Part shown: one piece after another, positions 48,484 to 57,031 of the stretch | Layout of the letters: each line of letters opens with the position of its first letter | Numbering within the stretch: position 1 is the stretch's first letter | From: Streptomyces galbus | Lineage (GTDB): Bacteria > Actinomycetota > Actinomycetes > Streptomycetales > Streptomycetaceae | DNA: 64,000 bases | Assembly: GCF_005280195.1 (NCBI RefSeq) | Contig: NZ_SZPR01000012.1 | Span: forward strand, 396,861 to 460,860 | Direction of reading: 5' to 3' | Position numbers and translations under genes: made by a program | Notes under the pieces: generated by a model | The model's database searches: none | What the model was told of the DNA's origin: nothing | The model's input: the letters and a program-made list of their open reading frames with translations, nothing else

Positions 48484-49773
48484 ATGGCGGGGCGGAACGG
48501 GCGTACGGTACGCGATCTCAGGCGGGCCAACCGCACAGCCGTCCTCCAGCGGCTCTACTTCGACGGCCCCCTCAGTCGCTTCGAGCTGGGCCCGGCCACC
48601 GGCCTGAGCTCGGGATCCGTCAGCAACGTGGTCGCCGACCTGGTCGGGGACGGACTGGTGGAGGAGGCCGGCAGCGTCGACTCCGACGGCGGACGCCCCC
48701 GCACGCTCCTGCGCGTCGCCCCCGGCAGCGGCCACCTGATCGGTGTGGACGTCGGCGAGACCCGGGTCCGGATCGAGCTGTTCGACCTCACCCTGACCGA
48801 ACTGGCGCGCGCCGAGCGCCCCCTGGAGCAGCGCCGCTACGAGGTCGAGGGCATCGTCGGCCACATCCGCGGCGGCATCGCCGAGGTGCTGGCCGTCGCG
48901 GGCGTCGCCCCCGAGCGGCTGCTGGGCGTCGGCATCGGCGTCCCCGGCATCGTGGAGCGCACCCCCGAGCGCGGCGCGGTCGTGCACGGCCAGACCATCG
49001 GCTGGGACGCCGTCCCGCTGGAGGCGCTGCTGCGCGAGGGGTCCGAGCTGCCGGACACCGTGCCGTACTTCATCGACAACGGCGCCAAGACGCTCGGCCA
49101 GGCCGAGATGTGGTTCGGCGGCGGCCGCGGCGCCCGCAACGCGGTGGTCGTCCTGTTCGGCTCCGGCGTCGGCGCCTGCCTGGTCACCCCCGAGGTGGAG
49201 CACGGCCGGGCCGTGGAGTGGGGCCACCTCACCGTCCGCGTCCGCGGCCGGCGCTGCCGCTGCGGCGCGCTCGGCTGCCTGGAGGCGTACGCCGGCGCCG
49301 AGGCGCTGCTGGACCGCTGGCGGGAGGAGGGCGGACGGCCGCCGCGCGACGCCGACGAGGAGACGGCGCTCACCGCGATGCTCGCCGCCGCCTACCCGGC
49401 CGACGGCGGCGCGCCCGACCCCGTGGCCCTCGCCGTGCTGGAGGAGACGGCCGAGTACCTGGGCGCGGGCCTGTCCGACCTGATCAACCTGTTCCAGCCC
49501 GAGCGCATCCTGATCGGCGGCTGGGCCGGGCTCCAGCTCGGCACCCGCTTCCTGCCGGCCGTGCGGCGGTACGCGCGGTCGTACGCGCTGCACCACCCGG
49601 CGGAGAAGGTCACCGTCGACCTCGGCCGGCTGGGACCGGACGCCGTCACCGTCGGCGCCGCGATCCTGCCGCTCGCCGACTTCTTCGCCCGCGGCGGCCG
49701 CCGCCCGGACCCCGCCCCCACCGGCCCGGTCCCGGTGTGGCGGACGGTCCTGGAGGAACGCGCCACGCACTGA
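48484..49773 (+). CDS. ROK-family transcriptional regulator
   Basis: 429-residue ROK repressor. A winged helix-turn-helix (about 8-70, NRTAVLQRLYFDGPLSRFEL then SSGSVSNVVADLVGDGLV) precedes the sugar-kinase-like ROK domain with IGVDVGETRV and the zinc motif CRCGALGCLEAYAG (about 257-270). The ATP-type DxGxT motif is altered to DVGETR, so it is a regulator rather than a kinase. ATG 48484 has AAGGGA upstream. A ROK-type dyad sits in front of it. No sugar operon adjoins, so its targets are probably elsewhere, perhaps xylose or glucoside genes. Confidence 0.88.
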   Translation: MAGRNGRTVRDLRRANRTAVLQRLYFDGPLSRFELGPATGLSSGSVSNVVADLVGDGLVEEAGSVDSDGGRPRTLLRVAPGSGHLIGVDVGETRVRIELFDLTLTELARAERPLEQRRYEVEGIVGHIRGGIAEVLAVAGVAPERLLGVGIGVPGIVERTPERGAVVHGQTIGWDAVPLEALLREGSELPDTVPYFIDNGAKTLGQAEMWFGGGRGARNAVVVLFGSGVGACLVTPEVEHGRAVEWGHLTVRVRGRRCRCGALGCLEAYAGAEALLDRWREEGGRPPRDADEETALTAMLAAAYPADGGAPDPVALAVLEETAEYLGAGLSDLINLFQPERILIGGWAGLQLGTRFLPAVRRYARSYALHHPAEKVTVDLGRLGPDAVTVGAAILPLADFFARGGRRPDPAPTGPVPVWRTVLEERATH

Positions 49774-49928
49774 GCGGGCGCGTCCGGGCCGCCCGCCCCG
49801 CCGGCGGGCCCCCGCCGGCCGCCGGGTTTCGCCCGTCGGCGGTGCGGTACTCGCGTCGCGCCCGGGCGATCTCCGCCCCGGGTCGCCGTGCCGCGCACGG
49901 CGTGCGGACGACGCGAAGGGAGCCGGCC

Positions 49929-50213
49929 GTGGTCGACCACCGCCTCGAAGGTCCCGGTGAGAACGGCACCCCGGTGCCGCGCGACCTGCCCGACCAGCAG
50001 GCGGACGCGGGCGAGGACCCCTGGGAGGGCAGCCCCGCCCGGGCCCAGGAACACGCCGAGCGCACCACCTCAGGACAGCCGGCCGGCGACGACGAGACCG
50101 GCGCCGACACCGGTGTCCCCGACACCGACGAGGCCGGCACCGGCCGCCAGGGCGCCCCGCAGTCGGCCACCGCCCACCCGGAGCACCCCACCCCGGACGA
50201 GCCCGCCGACTGA
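49929..50213 (+). CDS. small acidic disordered protein
   Basis: 94-residue hydrophilic protein rich in Asp, Glu, Gly, Pro and Thr with no hydrophobic core, hence probably disordered. I start at GTG 49929, with GAAGGGA upstream, and the coding frame shows consistent third-position GC bias. A 20-bp hairpin follows the stop. Similar short acidic proteins are common in Streptomyces with no known role. It could be a stress or hydration protein, but nothing specific supports this. Confidence 0.55.
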   Translation: MVDHRLEGPGENGTPVPRDLPDQQADAGEDPWEGSPARAQEHAERTTSGQPAGDDETGADTGVPDTDEAGTGRQGAPQSATAHPEHPTPDEPAD

Positions 50214-50254
50214 GGGACCCCGGACGCGCCGGGCGCTCCGGGACGACACGTCGC

Positions 50255-50302
50255 ACGCGCCGCTGCCGGTGGCTTCTTCCACAGCCACCGGCAGCGGCGC
50301 GT
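50255..50302. terminator. 20-bp hairpin, convergent terminator
   Basis: Bases 50255-50274 and 50283-50302 are exact reverse complements (20-bp stem, 8-nt loop TCTTCCAC). It lies between the small acidic protein and the minus-strand epimerase ending at 50354. Confidence 0.9.
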
Positions 50303-50353
50303 CCGGACACGTCCGTCCGCAGGAAGTCGACGCGCCGCGTAACGGGCGTCGGC

Positions 50354-51370
50354 TCAGCCCACCTTGTGCCCCTGCAGGGGCGCCGTCTGCGCCCCCGCCC
50401 CCGAGCGGAAGCCGTCCAGGAACTCCTTCAGGACGTCCGTCGCCTCGTGCTGGGGGCTCCAGCCGAGGTCGACGCGGGCGCGGGTGCAGTCCATCAGGGG
50501 CAGGCGCAGGACCGCGTCGAAGAGGTGCGGGGACGCCGGGAGCAGGTGCAGGCCCCAGGCGGCGGCGATCGCCGAGCGGGCCGCGCTGCGGGGCAGGCGG
50601 ACGGGGCGGGCGTCGAGCAGTTCGCCGAGGAGCCGGGCGTCCACCGGCGGCTCGGCGGCCAGGTTGAACGGGCCGCGCACGTCGGTGTGCACGGCCAGCC
50701 GGTACGCCTCGGCCGCGTCGTCGGTGTGCAGGGCCTGCACCCGCAGGCCCGGGATGTCGGGCAGGAAGGGCAGCAGCTCGGGACGCGCCAGCGGGCCCGG
50801 CAGGAAACGGCCGCCGAAGATCCGCCGCTGCTCACTGGCCGACTCCCGCTTGAACAGGAACGCCGGCCGCATCCGCACCACCCGCACCTCGGGGTGCTCG
50901 CGCTCGAGGGTGTCCAGCGCCCGCTCCAGGTACGCCTTCTCCCGGCAGTACGCGGCGTCCGGCCAGCCGTGCGTCGGCCACGACTCGTCCACCGCGTGGT
51001 CCTTGGGTCCCGGCGAGTACGCGCCGACCGACGAGGCGTGCACGAGCACCGGCACACCGGCCGCCGCGACCGCCTCGAACAGCCGGATGCTGCCGAGCAC
51101 GTTGGTGCGCCAGGTCGCCGCCGGGTCGTGCGTCGGCTGGAACGCCCACGCCAGGTGCACCACCGCGTCGGCACCGGCCAGCAGCCCGGCGAGCTGCGTC
51201 TGCTCGGACGACAGGTCCACCGCCGCCCACTCGGTCTTCGGGGGCGACCAGTCGGGCACCCGCCGCGCCAGTCCCAGTACCGACTCCACGTCGGGGTCCT
51301 CCGCCAGCAGGCGCACCACACTCGTGCCCACGTTGCCGGTGGCGCCCGTGACGACCACCTTGCCGCTCAC
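50354..51370 (-). CDS. NAD-dependent epimerase/dehydratase family protein
   Basis: 338-residue extended short-chain dehydrogenase. The Rossmann motif is VVVTGATGNVGTSVVRLL at the N-terminus, with DAVVHLAWAFQPTHDP and an active-site SSVGAYSPG. The YxxxK pair appears as YCREKAYLERAL, with Tyr and Lys in place. Substrate may be a nucleotide sugar or aldehyde-derived metabolite. GTG 51370 has AGGAG upstream. It lies about 115 bp downstream of the SDR gene on the same strand and may share its transcript. Confidence 0.87.
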   Translation of the reverse strand: MSGKVVVTGATGNVGTSVVRLLAEDPDVESVLGLARRVPDWSPPKTEWAAVDLSSEQTQLAGLLAGADAVVHLAWAFQPTHDPAATWRTNVLGSIRLFEAVAAAGVPVLVHASSVGAYSPGPKDHAVDESWPTHGWPDAAYCREKAYLERALDTLEREHPEVRVVRMRPAFLFKRESASEQRRIFGGRFLPGPLARPELLPFLPDIPGLRVQALHTDDAAEAYRLAVHTDVRGPFNLAAEPPVDARLLGELLDARPVRLPRSAARSAIAAAWGLHLLPASPHLFDAVLRLPLMDCTRARVDLGWSPQHEATDVLKEFLDGFRSGAGAQTAPLQGHKVG

Positions 51371-51486
51371 GTCGGTCTCCTCCCGTTGCTCCCCGGCGAC
51401 CGGGGCCGCCCCGGTCGCCCCTGCGGAGCCGACCGAGTACCCCGGCCGCCGGTCACCGCACGTACCGGACGGAACGCGGCACACGG

Positions 51487-52491
51487 CTACCCGGCGAAGG
51501 CGTCCACCCCCGTCTGCTCCGCCGACAGCGCCCACAGCCGGGCCGCCTGCTCCGGGTCGGTCGCCCAGTCGCGCACCCCGCCGCTCGTGTCGCCGTCGAC
51601 GGCCGGCTCGGCCACGTCGCAGTCCTCCAGGTAGACCCCGCCCATGCCGTCGAGCCGGGGGGACGTCGCCGCCCACACCTGGGTCGCCGCGCCCTGCTCG
51701 GGGGTCTTGAAGCCCTTCGGGTTCAGCGGGGTGCCGTCCTCGTCGATCCAGCCCCGGTCGACCATCTCCTGCTGGGGCAGGTGCCGTTGCAACGGGGTGA
51801 GGATGCCGCCCGGGTGCAGTGAGAACGCCCGTACGCCCCGGTCCCGGCCCAGCCGGTCCAGGTGCAGCGCGAAGAGCGCGTTCGCCGTCTTGGCCTGGCC
51901 GTACGCCCCCCACTTGTCGTAGTCCCGCCGCCAGTGCACGTCGTCCCAGCGGATGCCGCAGAAGTGGTGGGCGCGCGAGGAGACCGACACGACGCGGGCG
52001 CCGCCCGGCTCGATCGCGGGCCACAGGTGGTTGACCAGGGCGAAGTGCCCCAGGTGGTTGGTCGCGAACTGCGCCTCCCAGCCCGGTCCGACCCGGGTCT
52101 CGGGGCACGCCATGATCGCGGCGCTGTCGATGACGATGTCCACGGTGCGGCCGGTGGCGAGGAACCGCTCGGCGAAGCCCCGTACGCTCGCCAGGTCGCC
52201 GAGGTCGAGCTCGTCCACCTCGACGGTGCCCTCGACGCCCGCGAGGCTCTCCCGGGCGGCGTCCGGACGGCGGGCCGGGACGACGACGCGGGCGCCGGCC
52301 GCGGCGAGCGCCCGGGTGGTCTCCAGGCCGAGGCCCGAGTAGCCGCCGGTGACGACCGCCAGCTTCCCGGTGAGGTCGATGCCCCGCAGGACGTCCTCGG
52401 CGGTGCTGGTGGCGCCGAAGCCGGAACCGATCCGGCGCTGGGGGGTGAAGTCGTCGTCCGTGCCGCTGGTGTTCATGACGCTGTTGTCCAT
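51487..52491 (-). CDS. short-chain dehydrogenase/reductase
   Basis: 334-residue SDR of the retinol-dehydrogenase/WW-domain-oxidoreductase-like branch. The cofactor motif is LAVVTGGYSGLGLETTRALA near residue 42, catalytic Ser in VVSVSSRAHHF and the YxxxK pair in YGQAKTANALF. The NxxG-type DSAAIMACPETR motif is also present. I start at ATG 52491, seven bases past a -10 (TAGCGT), so the mRNA may be leaderless. The promoter has MerR-class architecture. Substrate unknown; an electrophile- or drug-inducible reductase is plausible. Confidence 0.88.
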   Translation of the reverse strand: MDNSVMNTSGTDDDFTPQRRIGSGFGATSTAEDVLRGIDLTGKLAVVTGGYSGLGLETTRALAAAGARVVVPARRPDAARESLAGVEGTVEVDELDLGDLASVRGFAERFLATGRTVDIVIDSAAIMACPETRVGPGWEAQFATNHLGHFALVNHLWPAIEPGGARVVSVSSRAHHFCGIRWDDVHWRRDYDKWGAYGQAKTANALFALHLDRLGRDRGVRAFSLHPGGILTPLQRHLPQQEMVDRGWIDEDGTPLNPKGFKTPEQGAATQVWAATSPRLDGMGGVYLEDCDVAEPAVDGDTSGGVRDWATDPEQAARLWALSAEQTGVDAFAG

Positions 52492-52498
52492 GTCCTGA

Positions 52499-52529
52499 AC
52501 GCTACGGATTCGAGTGCTCTCGAAGTCAA
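52499..52529 (-). promoter_or_regulatory. MerR-type promoter of the SDR gene
   Basis: On the minus strand, TTGACT (52524-52529) and TAGCGT (52499-52504) are separated by 19 bp, longer than optimal. Inside this spacer is the perfect dyad TTCGAGAGCACTCGAA (52509-52524), the geometry of MerR-family activator sites, where the regulator untwists the promoter. No merR gene adjoins in the window. The rest of the gap to 52994 holds a HAD remnant and little else. Confidence 0.65.
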
Positions 52530-52787
52530 CATGGAGAAGCCCCGACCGGGCGGGGGGGGGTGCCGCGGTCGGGGCGGTTCGTGGTGGGCGCGGACGGCGG
52601 TCGCCTCTCGGCGAGACGCTCCACAGGGCTTCAGCCGGACGATCGTCCCTGTGGGCAAAAGGTGAGGCCCGGGGACACTGTCCCGTCCGCACCCACGGCT
52701 TGTTCAACGGAGAACCACCCGATGGTGTTCCCCGGCCGGCGCCGACCGGGGGTGACGTGCGTCACCGCGCGGCCCGCCGGTCCCGCG

Positions 52788-52946
52788 TCACGGGCCGAAC
52801 GGGCTCTCCGCCAGCGAGGCCAGCAGGTGCGCCGGATCGTCGTACACCGCCTGCGCGCCCGCCTCCTCCAGGTCCGCGCGCGGGATGCCCCCGCACAGCA
52901 CCCCCACGCACCGCACGCCGGCCCGGCTCCCGGCCCGCATGTCCCA
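52788..52946 (-). pseudogene. HAD-family phosphatase remnant (C-terminal fragment)
   Basis: Between the SDR and PHP genes the minus strand encodes a 52-codon segment, WDMRAGSRAGVRCVGVLCGGIP followed by ADLEEAGAQAVYDDPAHLL, ending in TGA at 52788-52790. This closely matches the C-terminal end of HAD-type phosphoglycolate phosphatase-like enzymes (motif IV region GDTVWDMRAG onward). The catalytic DxD and the whole N-terminal part are absent, and the residues before WD (ERGS) no longer match the GDTV motif. It is most likely a decayed gene; expression is not expected. Confidence 0.6.
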
Positions 52947-52994
52947 TGATCCTCTCTCCCGCGGCGCGGGGCGCCGCCGGGCGCGGGTACCACG

Positions 52995-54032
52995 TCAGCC
53001 GCCGCCCACGCCGGCCGGCACCCGGCCCTCCCGGGTCCAGTCGAGCAGCTCCTCGGCCGACCAGGTGGTCACCACCCGCTCCGGCGGCACCCCGCACTCC
53101 TGCGCCCTCGCGCAGCCGAGCACCTGCCAGTCGAGCTGGCCGGGCGCGTGCGCGTCGGTGTCGACGGAGAACAGCACCCCCGCGTCCACGGCCCGGCGCA
53201 GCAGCCGGCGCGGCGGGTCCAGCCGCTCCGGACGGCTGTTGATCTCCACCGCGGTCCCCGATTCGGCGCACGCGGCGAACACCTCGTCCGCGTCGAACGC
53301 CGACTCCGGCCGCCCCCGCCCCGTGACCAGGCGCCCCGTGCAGTGCCCCAGCACGTCGGCGTGCGGGTTGCGCACGGCGGCCACCATGCGCCGGGTCATC
53401 GAGCGGGCGTCCATGCGCAGCTTGGAGTGCACGGACACCACGACCACGTCGAGCCGGTCCAGCAGCTCCGGCTCCTGGTCGAGTGAGCCGTCGTCGAGGA
53501 TGTCGCACTCGATCCCGGTCAGCAGCCGGAACGGCGCCCAGGTCGCGTTCAGCTCCGCCACCACGTCGAGCTGCCGGCGCAGCCGCTCCGGGGACAGCCC
53601 CCGCGCCACCGTCAGCCGGGGGGAGTGGTCGGTGAGGACCGCCCACTCGTGTCCCAGCGCGGCCGCCGCGCGGCCCATCTCCTCGATCGGGCTGCCGCCG
53701 TCGGACCAGTCCGAGTGCACGTGGCAGTCGCCGCGCAGCAGCGCCCGCAGCTCCTGCCCGCCCTCGGTGAGCGGCCGGCCGGCCTCGCCCTCCAGCTTCT
53801 CCAGGTACGCCGGCACCTCCCCGGCCAGCGCCTCCCGGGCCACCTGGGCCGTCTTGGGGCCCACGCCCTTCAGGCTCTCCAGCGTCCCGGCGGCGGCACG
53901 CCCGGCGACCTCGTCGTGCGGCAGCGCGGCGAGCACGCGGGCCGCCGTGCGGAAGGCGCGCACGCGGTACGTCGGCGCCAGCGACCGCTCCAGCAGGAAG
54001 GCGATCCGGTCCAGCGCCTCCACGGGGTCCAT
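52995..54032 (-). CDS. PHP-domain protein (PolX C-terminal-like)
   Basis: 345-residue protein resembling the C-terminal part of DNA polymerase X: helix-hairpin-helix-containing N-terminal region (about 1-95, LESLKGVGPKTAQVA) followed by a PHP metallohydrolase domain (about 100-340) with His104 and His106 in DCHVHSDWSDGG, TDHSPRL, VVSVHSKLRM, VLGHCTGR and DTDAH as metal ligands. No polymerase catalytic motif is present. It may process DNA ends or phosphate esters. ATG 54032 has CAGGAGG upstream. It is divergent from topoisomerase IB. Confidence 0.85.
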   Translation of the reverse strand: MDPVEALDRIAFLLERSLAPTYRVRAFRTAARVLAALPHDEVAGRAAAGTLESLKGVGPKTAQVAREALAGEVPAYLEKLEGEAGRPLTEGGQELRALLRGDCHVHSDWSDGGSPIEEMGRAAAALGHEWAVLTDHSPRLTVARGLSPERLRRQLDVVAELNATWAPFRLLTGIECDILDDGSLDQEPELLDRLDVVVVSVHSKLRMDARSMTRRMVAAVRNPHADVLGHCTGRLVTGRGRPESAFDADEVFAACAESGTAVEINSRPERLDPPRRLLRRAVDAGVLFSVDTDAHAPGQLDWQVLGCARAQECGVPPERVVTTWSAEELLDWTREGRVPAGVGGG

Positions 54033-54132
54033 CGCCACCTCCTGGTCACTCCTGCCCCCAGGGTTCCCCAGGACCCCCCGGCGCGCACCCGCGTTTGTGC
54101 CGTCGTCGCGGGGGTACCGGCAGTCACCAGCC

Positions 54133-55158
54133 ATGAGACTACGAACGAGTTCCTGCGACGGCCCGGGGTACCGCCGGATCCGGTGCGGTCGCGGCTTCCG
54201 CTACGAGGACCAGCACGGCGAGCCGCTCACCGACCCGGAGCAGCTCGCCCGCATCCGTGCGCTGGTCATCCCGCCCGCCTGGCGGGACGTGTGGATCTGC
54301 CCCTGGCCCAACGGCCACCTCCAGGCCGTCGGCACCGACGACGCCGGGCGACGCCAGTACCGGTACCACGACGAGTTCCGCGCCCGGCAGGACCAGGCCA
54401 AGCACGAGCACGTGCGCGAGGTCGCCCGGGCCCTGCCCGACCTGCGCAAGGCGGTGGCCGCCGACCTCGCGGGGCGCGGGCTGAGCCGCGCCCGGGTCAC
54501 GGCCTGCGCGGTCCGGTTGCTCGACCTCGGCTTCTTCCGGATCGGCAGCGACCGGCACACCGAGGCCAACGGCACCTACGGCCTGACCACGATGCTGCGC
54601 GAGCACGTGCACTGCGGGCAGGGCGAGATCGCCTTCGACTACCCGGCCAAGGGCGGCATCGAGCTGGTGCGGGCGCTCGTCGACGAGGACGCGCACGCCG
54701 TCGTCCGGGCGCTGCTGCGCCGTCGGCGCGGCGGTCCGCGGCTGCTGGCGTTCTGGGAGGGCGGGTCCTGGCACGAGCTGCACGGTGCCGACCTGAACGA
54801 GGCGATGCGCCGGCTGTCCGGCACGGACATCACCGCCAAGGACTTCCGCACCTGGCACGCCACCGTGTTCGCGGCGGTCGCCCTGTCCGTCACCGCCGAG
54901 GAGGCCCGCGCCACCGCGGCGGCCCGGCGCCGCCAGGTGGCGCGCGCGGTGCGGGAGGTCAGCCACTACCTCGGCAACACGCCGGCCGTGTGCCGGGCCT
55001 CCTACATCGACCCGATGGTCTTCGAGCTGTTCGACCAGGGGATCACGATCGCGCCCGCGCTCACCCGGCTGGGCGAGCACGGGGACTTCGGGCGCCCGGC
55101 CACCCAGGGCGCCGTGGAACGGGCCGTCCTGGACCTGCTCGACGGGCGCCGCGGCTGA
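54133..55158 (+). CDS. type IB DNA topoisomerase (poxvirus-like)
   Basis: 341-residue bacterial topoisomerase IB. It relaxes supercoils through a 3'-phosphotyrosine intermediate. The N-terminal domain contains PPAWRDVWICPWPNGHLQA; the catalytic domain has RIGSDRHTEANGTYGLTT, the KDFRTWHATV motif with Lys/Arg/His, and the nucleophile Tyr291 in ASYIDPMVFELF. Length and motifs match the poxvirus-like group common in actinobacteria. ATG 54133 follows a weak ribosome site and lies 100 bp from the divergent PHP gene. A role alongside that DNA-related gene is possible but unproven. Confidence 0.9.
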   Translation: MRLRTSSCDGPGYRRIRCGRGFRYEDQHGEPLTDPEQLARIRALVIPPAWRDVWICPWPNGHLQAVGTDDAGRRQYRYHDEFRARQDQAKHEHVREVARALPDLRKAVAADLAGRGLSRARVTACAVRLLDLGFFRIGSDRHTEANGTYGLTTMLREHVHCGQGEIAFDYPAKGGIELVRALVDEDAHAVVRALLRRRRGGPRLLAFWEGGSWHELHGADLNEAMRRLSGTDITAKDFRTWHATVFAAVALSVTAEEARATAAARRRQVARAVREVSHYLGNTPAVCRASYIDPMVFELFDQGITIAPALTRLGEHGDFGRPATQGAVERAVLDLLDGRRG

Positions 55159-55216
55159 CCGCCGCGGGCCCGTTCCGCCTGCCCCTCGGGGAGCCGGCCG
55201 ATCTACGCTCTAAGAC

Positions 55217-55453
55217 ATGACCGAAATCGCGAGCCCTTACATCTCCCAGCCGCGGATCATGGTGCTCGGGGTGCAGCCGGGCCACCCGCCGTTCCGCATC
55301 GTGGAAATCGATGGCGAAGTGGTCGGCGAGGCGCGGGGCGTCACGGACGTCCTGGAGACAGCCGCCGCGTTCGGCATCACGGTCCACGACCTGGACGATC
55401 CCGACGTGGTGCGCTGGGTCGGCGGGGACCGCTACACCTGGACCGTGCACTGA
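55217..55453 (+). CDS. small conserved hypothetical protein
   Basis: 78-residue protein beginning SPYISQPRIMVLGVQPG, with EIDGEVVGEARGVTDVLETA and a C-terminal DVVRWVGGDRYTWTVH. No family recognised, but the mix of charged and aromatic residues suggests a small folded domain. ATG 55217 is seven bases past TACGCT (55204-55209) with no ribosome site, the leaderless pattern. A hairpin starts one base after the stop. Similar short proteins occur across Streptomyces, as far as I recall. Confidence 0.7.
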   Translation: MTEIASPYISQPRIMVLGVQPGHPPFRIVEIDGEVVGEARGVTDVLETAAAFGITVHDLDDPDVVRWVGGDRYTWTVH

Positions 55454-55484
55454 GCCCGGGCGGGCGCGGGGCGCCCACCCGGGC
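55454..55484. terminator. convergent hairpin terminator
   Basis: Bases 55454-55467 pair with 55471-55484 over 14 positions with one C-A mismatch (55461/55477) and a GGG loop. It lies directly after the small gene's stop and 55 nt from the end of the VanZ gene on the other strand. Confidence 0.7.
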
Positions 55485-55538
55485 CCGGGCGGGATCGTGG
55501 GCGCGGCGCGGACCGCGGGGCGGCCGGCCGCGCCCGGT

Positions 55539-56123
55539 TCAGGCGCGCTTGTGCACCGCGCGGCTCAGGCGCCGCCCGAGCAGCAGGTAACCGATGAGCG
55601 CGCCCGTGGTGTTGAGGATGACGTCGTCGACGTCGAAGGCGCGCCCGGTGACCAGCGCGCCCTGCGCGAACTCCACCAGCAGCATCACGACCGCCGTCAG
55701 CAGCAGGATGCGCAGGAAGCCGCGGGTGCCCGGCGCCACGATCGGCAGCAGGATGCCGAACGGCACGCCGAGCAGGATGTTGCCGCCGATCTGCTTGACC
55801 GCGTCGCGCAGCTCGGGCTGGTCGAGGTAGGCCCGCAGCGAGTGGCCGGGCGTGAGGTTGGTGTGCACCAGCGCCTTCGACGCGGGAGACGGCTCCAGCG
55901 TGAGCCGGGCGAGCACCACGGCGAACGCCACCATGAACACGAAGGCGCAGAGCATCGCCGTCCACCGGACCAGGGCCCGCAGCGGCCGCCGCCGGTCGGC
56001 CCGCTCCGCGGGCGCGGACCGGTCCGGCCGGGCGTCGGCGGTCCTGTCCACCGCGTCCGGCTCCTCGGACTTGCTCGTGCGCAGGCGGAAAGCGGTGCGC
56101 GGGCTCAGTGCCAGCCGGGCCAT
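55539..56123 (-). CDS. VanZ-family membrane protein
   Basis: 194-residue protein. After a charged N-terminus (about 1-48) come about four helices with the VanZ signature: NILLGVPFGILLPIVAPG, VEFAQGALVTGRAFDVDDVI and LNTTGALIGYLLLGR. VanZ-like proteins are known for low-level teicoplanin resistance but most, as here, stand alone without van genes and have unknown roles in the cell envelope. ATG 56123 has no strong ribosome site visible. It is convergent with the small gene at 55217. Confidence 0.85.
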   Translation of the reverse strand: MARLALSPRTAFRLRTSKSEEPDAVDRTADARPDRSAPAERADRRRPLRALVRWTAMLCAFVFMVAFAVVLARLTLEPSPASKALVHTNLTPGHSLRAYLDQPELRDAVKQIGGNILLGVPFGILLPIVAPGTRGFLRILLLTAVVMLLVEFAQGALVTGRAFDVDDVILNTTGALIGYLLLGRRLSRAVHKRA

Positions 56124-56250
56124 GCGGTCCTCCAGTTCTCAACTTACCTGCGTCCCCGAGCGGTTACCCCGAGAAGCAGCTGGGATGCGGCGCCGTTCGG
56201 CCAGTCGCAGCGAGGCCCGCCGGGCCCGGCCGGGACGGCCGGGCGCCTCG

Positions 56251-56934
56251 TCACCGGGTCCCGTACGACACGTGCACCTCCTTGAAGCCGAGGGAGCGCA
56301 GCAGGCCCTTGAGCATGCCGGTGGTGTTGGTCTCCGCCCGCCCGGTCAGGCCGCTCTCCTTCGCGGCGTCGCCGATGTGCCGCACGGCGAGCTTCTGGAC
56401 GGCCTGTTCGCTGTTGGGGTTGCCCGAGAACAGGTCGCCGAGCCGGTCGAACAGACCGCGCTGCTTGGAGACCGCGTAGGAGCGGTCGGGGTCCAGGGCG
56501 GGGGTGCCGAGCCGGGCGTGGGGCAGCCGGATCGTGGCCACGGTGCGGTCGTCGTTGACCACCACGTCCTTCTCGCCGACCTTGCCGAGGTCGACGTAGG
56601 CGTCCACGGTGCCCGCGCCGACGTAGAGGGTCCGGGTGCCGCGGATGGCGTCCGGGAGGAACTTGGCGTCCTTCTCCAGGTCCACGACGACCTGGAAGTT
56701 GCCGGACGCCGCCTCGTAGCGGCTCATGTCCTGGATGGACTCCAGCAGGGCCGGGCCCGTCCGGTCGTGCGTCTCGGTGCCGAAGAGGTCGCGCAGTCCG
56801 GGCAGCAGGCTCAGCCGGATCCCCGCGAACATCACCACCAGTACCACCACGACGGCGATGAGCGCCTTGGCCCAGCCGGGCACGCGCCGGGGCGGGACCT
56901 GCTTCTTCGATGGCGTCCTGACGGAAGTCGTCAT
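56251..56934 (-). CDS. DUF4230 membrane-anchored protein
   Basis: 227-residue protein with one N-terminal membrane helix (about 24-43, ALIAVVVVLVVMFAGIRLSL) and an extracellular DUF4230 domain (about 60-225: SRYEAASGNFQVVVDLEKDA, LYVGAGTVDAYVDLGK, then VATIRLPHARLGTP). Its function is unknown. ATG 56934 follows a textbook AAGGAGGA site. The gene is monocistronic; its stop is 127 bp from the VanZ start on the same strand. Confidence 0.85.
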   Translation of the reverse strand: MTTSVRTPSKKQVPPRRVPGWAKALIAVVVVLVVMFAGIRLSLLPGLRDLFGTETHDRTGPALLESIQDMSRYEAASGNFQVVVDLEKDAKFLPDAIRGTRTLYVGAGTVDAYVDLGKVGEKDVVVNDDRTVATIRLPHARLGTPALDPDRSYAVSKQRGLFDRLGDLFSGNPNSEQAVQKLAVRHIGDAAKESGLTGRAETNTTGMLKGLLRSLGFKEVHVSYGTR

Positions 56935-57031
56935 GTCGACGGTCCTCCTTCCTACCGGACGGATGCCCGTCAAATGTCGTGGCAGACCGTCCCGTTGGAG
57001 TTGTCGGCGTTCCGTGACAGCCGGAGCCGGG

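Noticed and set aside
52762..53646. Long minus-strand open frame over the PHP gene and the gap
   Set aside because: It is an alternate-frame open stretch caused by high GC. The PHP reading frame has clear motifs, and the HAD remnant is in yet another frame.
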